Below are positions 63,909 through 64,000 of a stretch of 64,000 nt of DNA, piece by piece. Source of the DNA: Zobellia uliginosa. GTDB lineage: Bacteria > Bacteroidota > Bacteroidia > Flavobacteriales > Flavobacteriaceae. Below the pieces are notes generated by a model that saw nothing but the letters and a program-made list of their open reading frames with translations, was not told where the DNA came from and searched no databases. Location: the NCBI RefSeq assembly GCF_018860745.1, contig NZ_JAHKPY010000012.1, positions 310,001 to 374,000 of the forward strand, given 5' to 3'. The position numbers were made by a program, and so were the translations under genes. Position 1 is the first letter of the stretch, and every line of letters begins with the position of its first letter.

Positions 63909-64000
63909 TTAACTCACGTAATAAGGCGAAATCATAAGGTATACCACAACACCGGTTATCGCTACATATAACCAAATAGGAAATGTAATCTTTGCCCATT
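63909..64000 (-). CDS. DUF420 family membrane protein, 3' end only
   Basis: The last 30 codons of a minus-strand gene are inside the window, reading WAKITFPIWLYVAITGVVVYLMISPYY before the stop at 63909-63911. This ending matches DUF420, a four-helix protein commonly found with SCO1 and cytochrome c oxidase genes in Bacteroidota. The 5' part lies outside. Confidence 0.78.
   Translation of the reverse strand, partial: WAKITFPIWLYVAITGVVVYLMISPYYVS

Overview
The window is a stretch of chromosome from a gliding or T9SS-bearing member of the Flavobacteriaceae (Bacteroidota). The evidence is AT-rich DNA, weak Shine-Dalgarno signals, promoters of the Bacteroidota type (TTTG, about 19-20 nt, then TAnnTTTG), two PorP/SprF proteins, an adhesin with a type B (CHU_C) sorting domain, PD40-OmpA proteins, the uppS-bamA-ompH-ompH block, GH3-family and DUF2797 genes, and a FolK/deoxynucleoside kinase fusion. 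A marine Maribacter- or Zobellia-like relative is my guess from protein flavour only. I see no prophage, insertion sequence, CRISPR array or integrated element: this is mostly core genome.

Layout. 0-5.7 kb: gcvP, then a ketoacyl synthase III / methyltransferase / glycosyltransferase cluster behind a perfect 20-bp palindrome. 5.7-13.3 kb (minus strand): envelope assembly (uppS, bamA, two Skp/OmpH chaperones), a DUF6089 protein, NAD kinase and a CBS protein. 13.3-18.9 kb (plus strand): pdxJ with an overlapping alpha/beta hydrolase, a small four-helix membrane protein, then protein quality control (trigger factor, ClpP, ClpX). 19-25.7 kb: a small hydrolase-like protein, a GH3-family enzyme, a zinc-finger DUF2797 protein, a large AsmA-like protein and a queuosine-precursor transporter. 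25.8-27.9 kb: an OmpA/TSP3 outer-membrane protein gene broken by one in-frame TAA. 27.9-37.2 kb: sppA, folK-dNK fusion, an rRNA/tRNA methyltransferase, mutS, tRNA-Gly and tRNA-Leu, proC, small proteins and a SanA/YdcF-like protein.

37.2-43.9 kb holds a tight three-gene operon (large adhesin, PorP/SprF, PD40-OmpA), a secretion and surface-anchoring module for the type IX pathway. 44-48.2 kb: fabD, a gamma-carbonic-anhydrase-like protein and a LytS/LytTR two-component pair. 48.4-53.9 kb: a vWA lipoprotein, a second orphan PorP/SprF, a NifU-type Fe-S scaffold with duplicated N-domain, dodecin, an MscS channel and tsaB. 53.9-63.5 kb: an efflux locus built as permease-permease-MFP, ATPase, permease-permease-MFP, TolC; two duplicated modules appear to share one ATPase and one outer-membrane channel. 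The window closes with a small CxxC membrane protein and the 3' end of a DUF420 gene, which marks the edge of a cytochrome oxidase biogenesis cluster.

The best candidates for a second look are the nonsense-interrupted OmpA gene, the palindrome-controlled KAS III/methyltransferase/glycosyltransferase cluster, the asymmetric duplicated MacB-like locus, and the small CxxC protein beside DUF420. I did not find a clear, wholly new defence or mobile system here.
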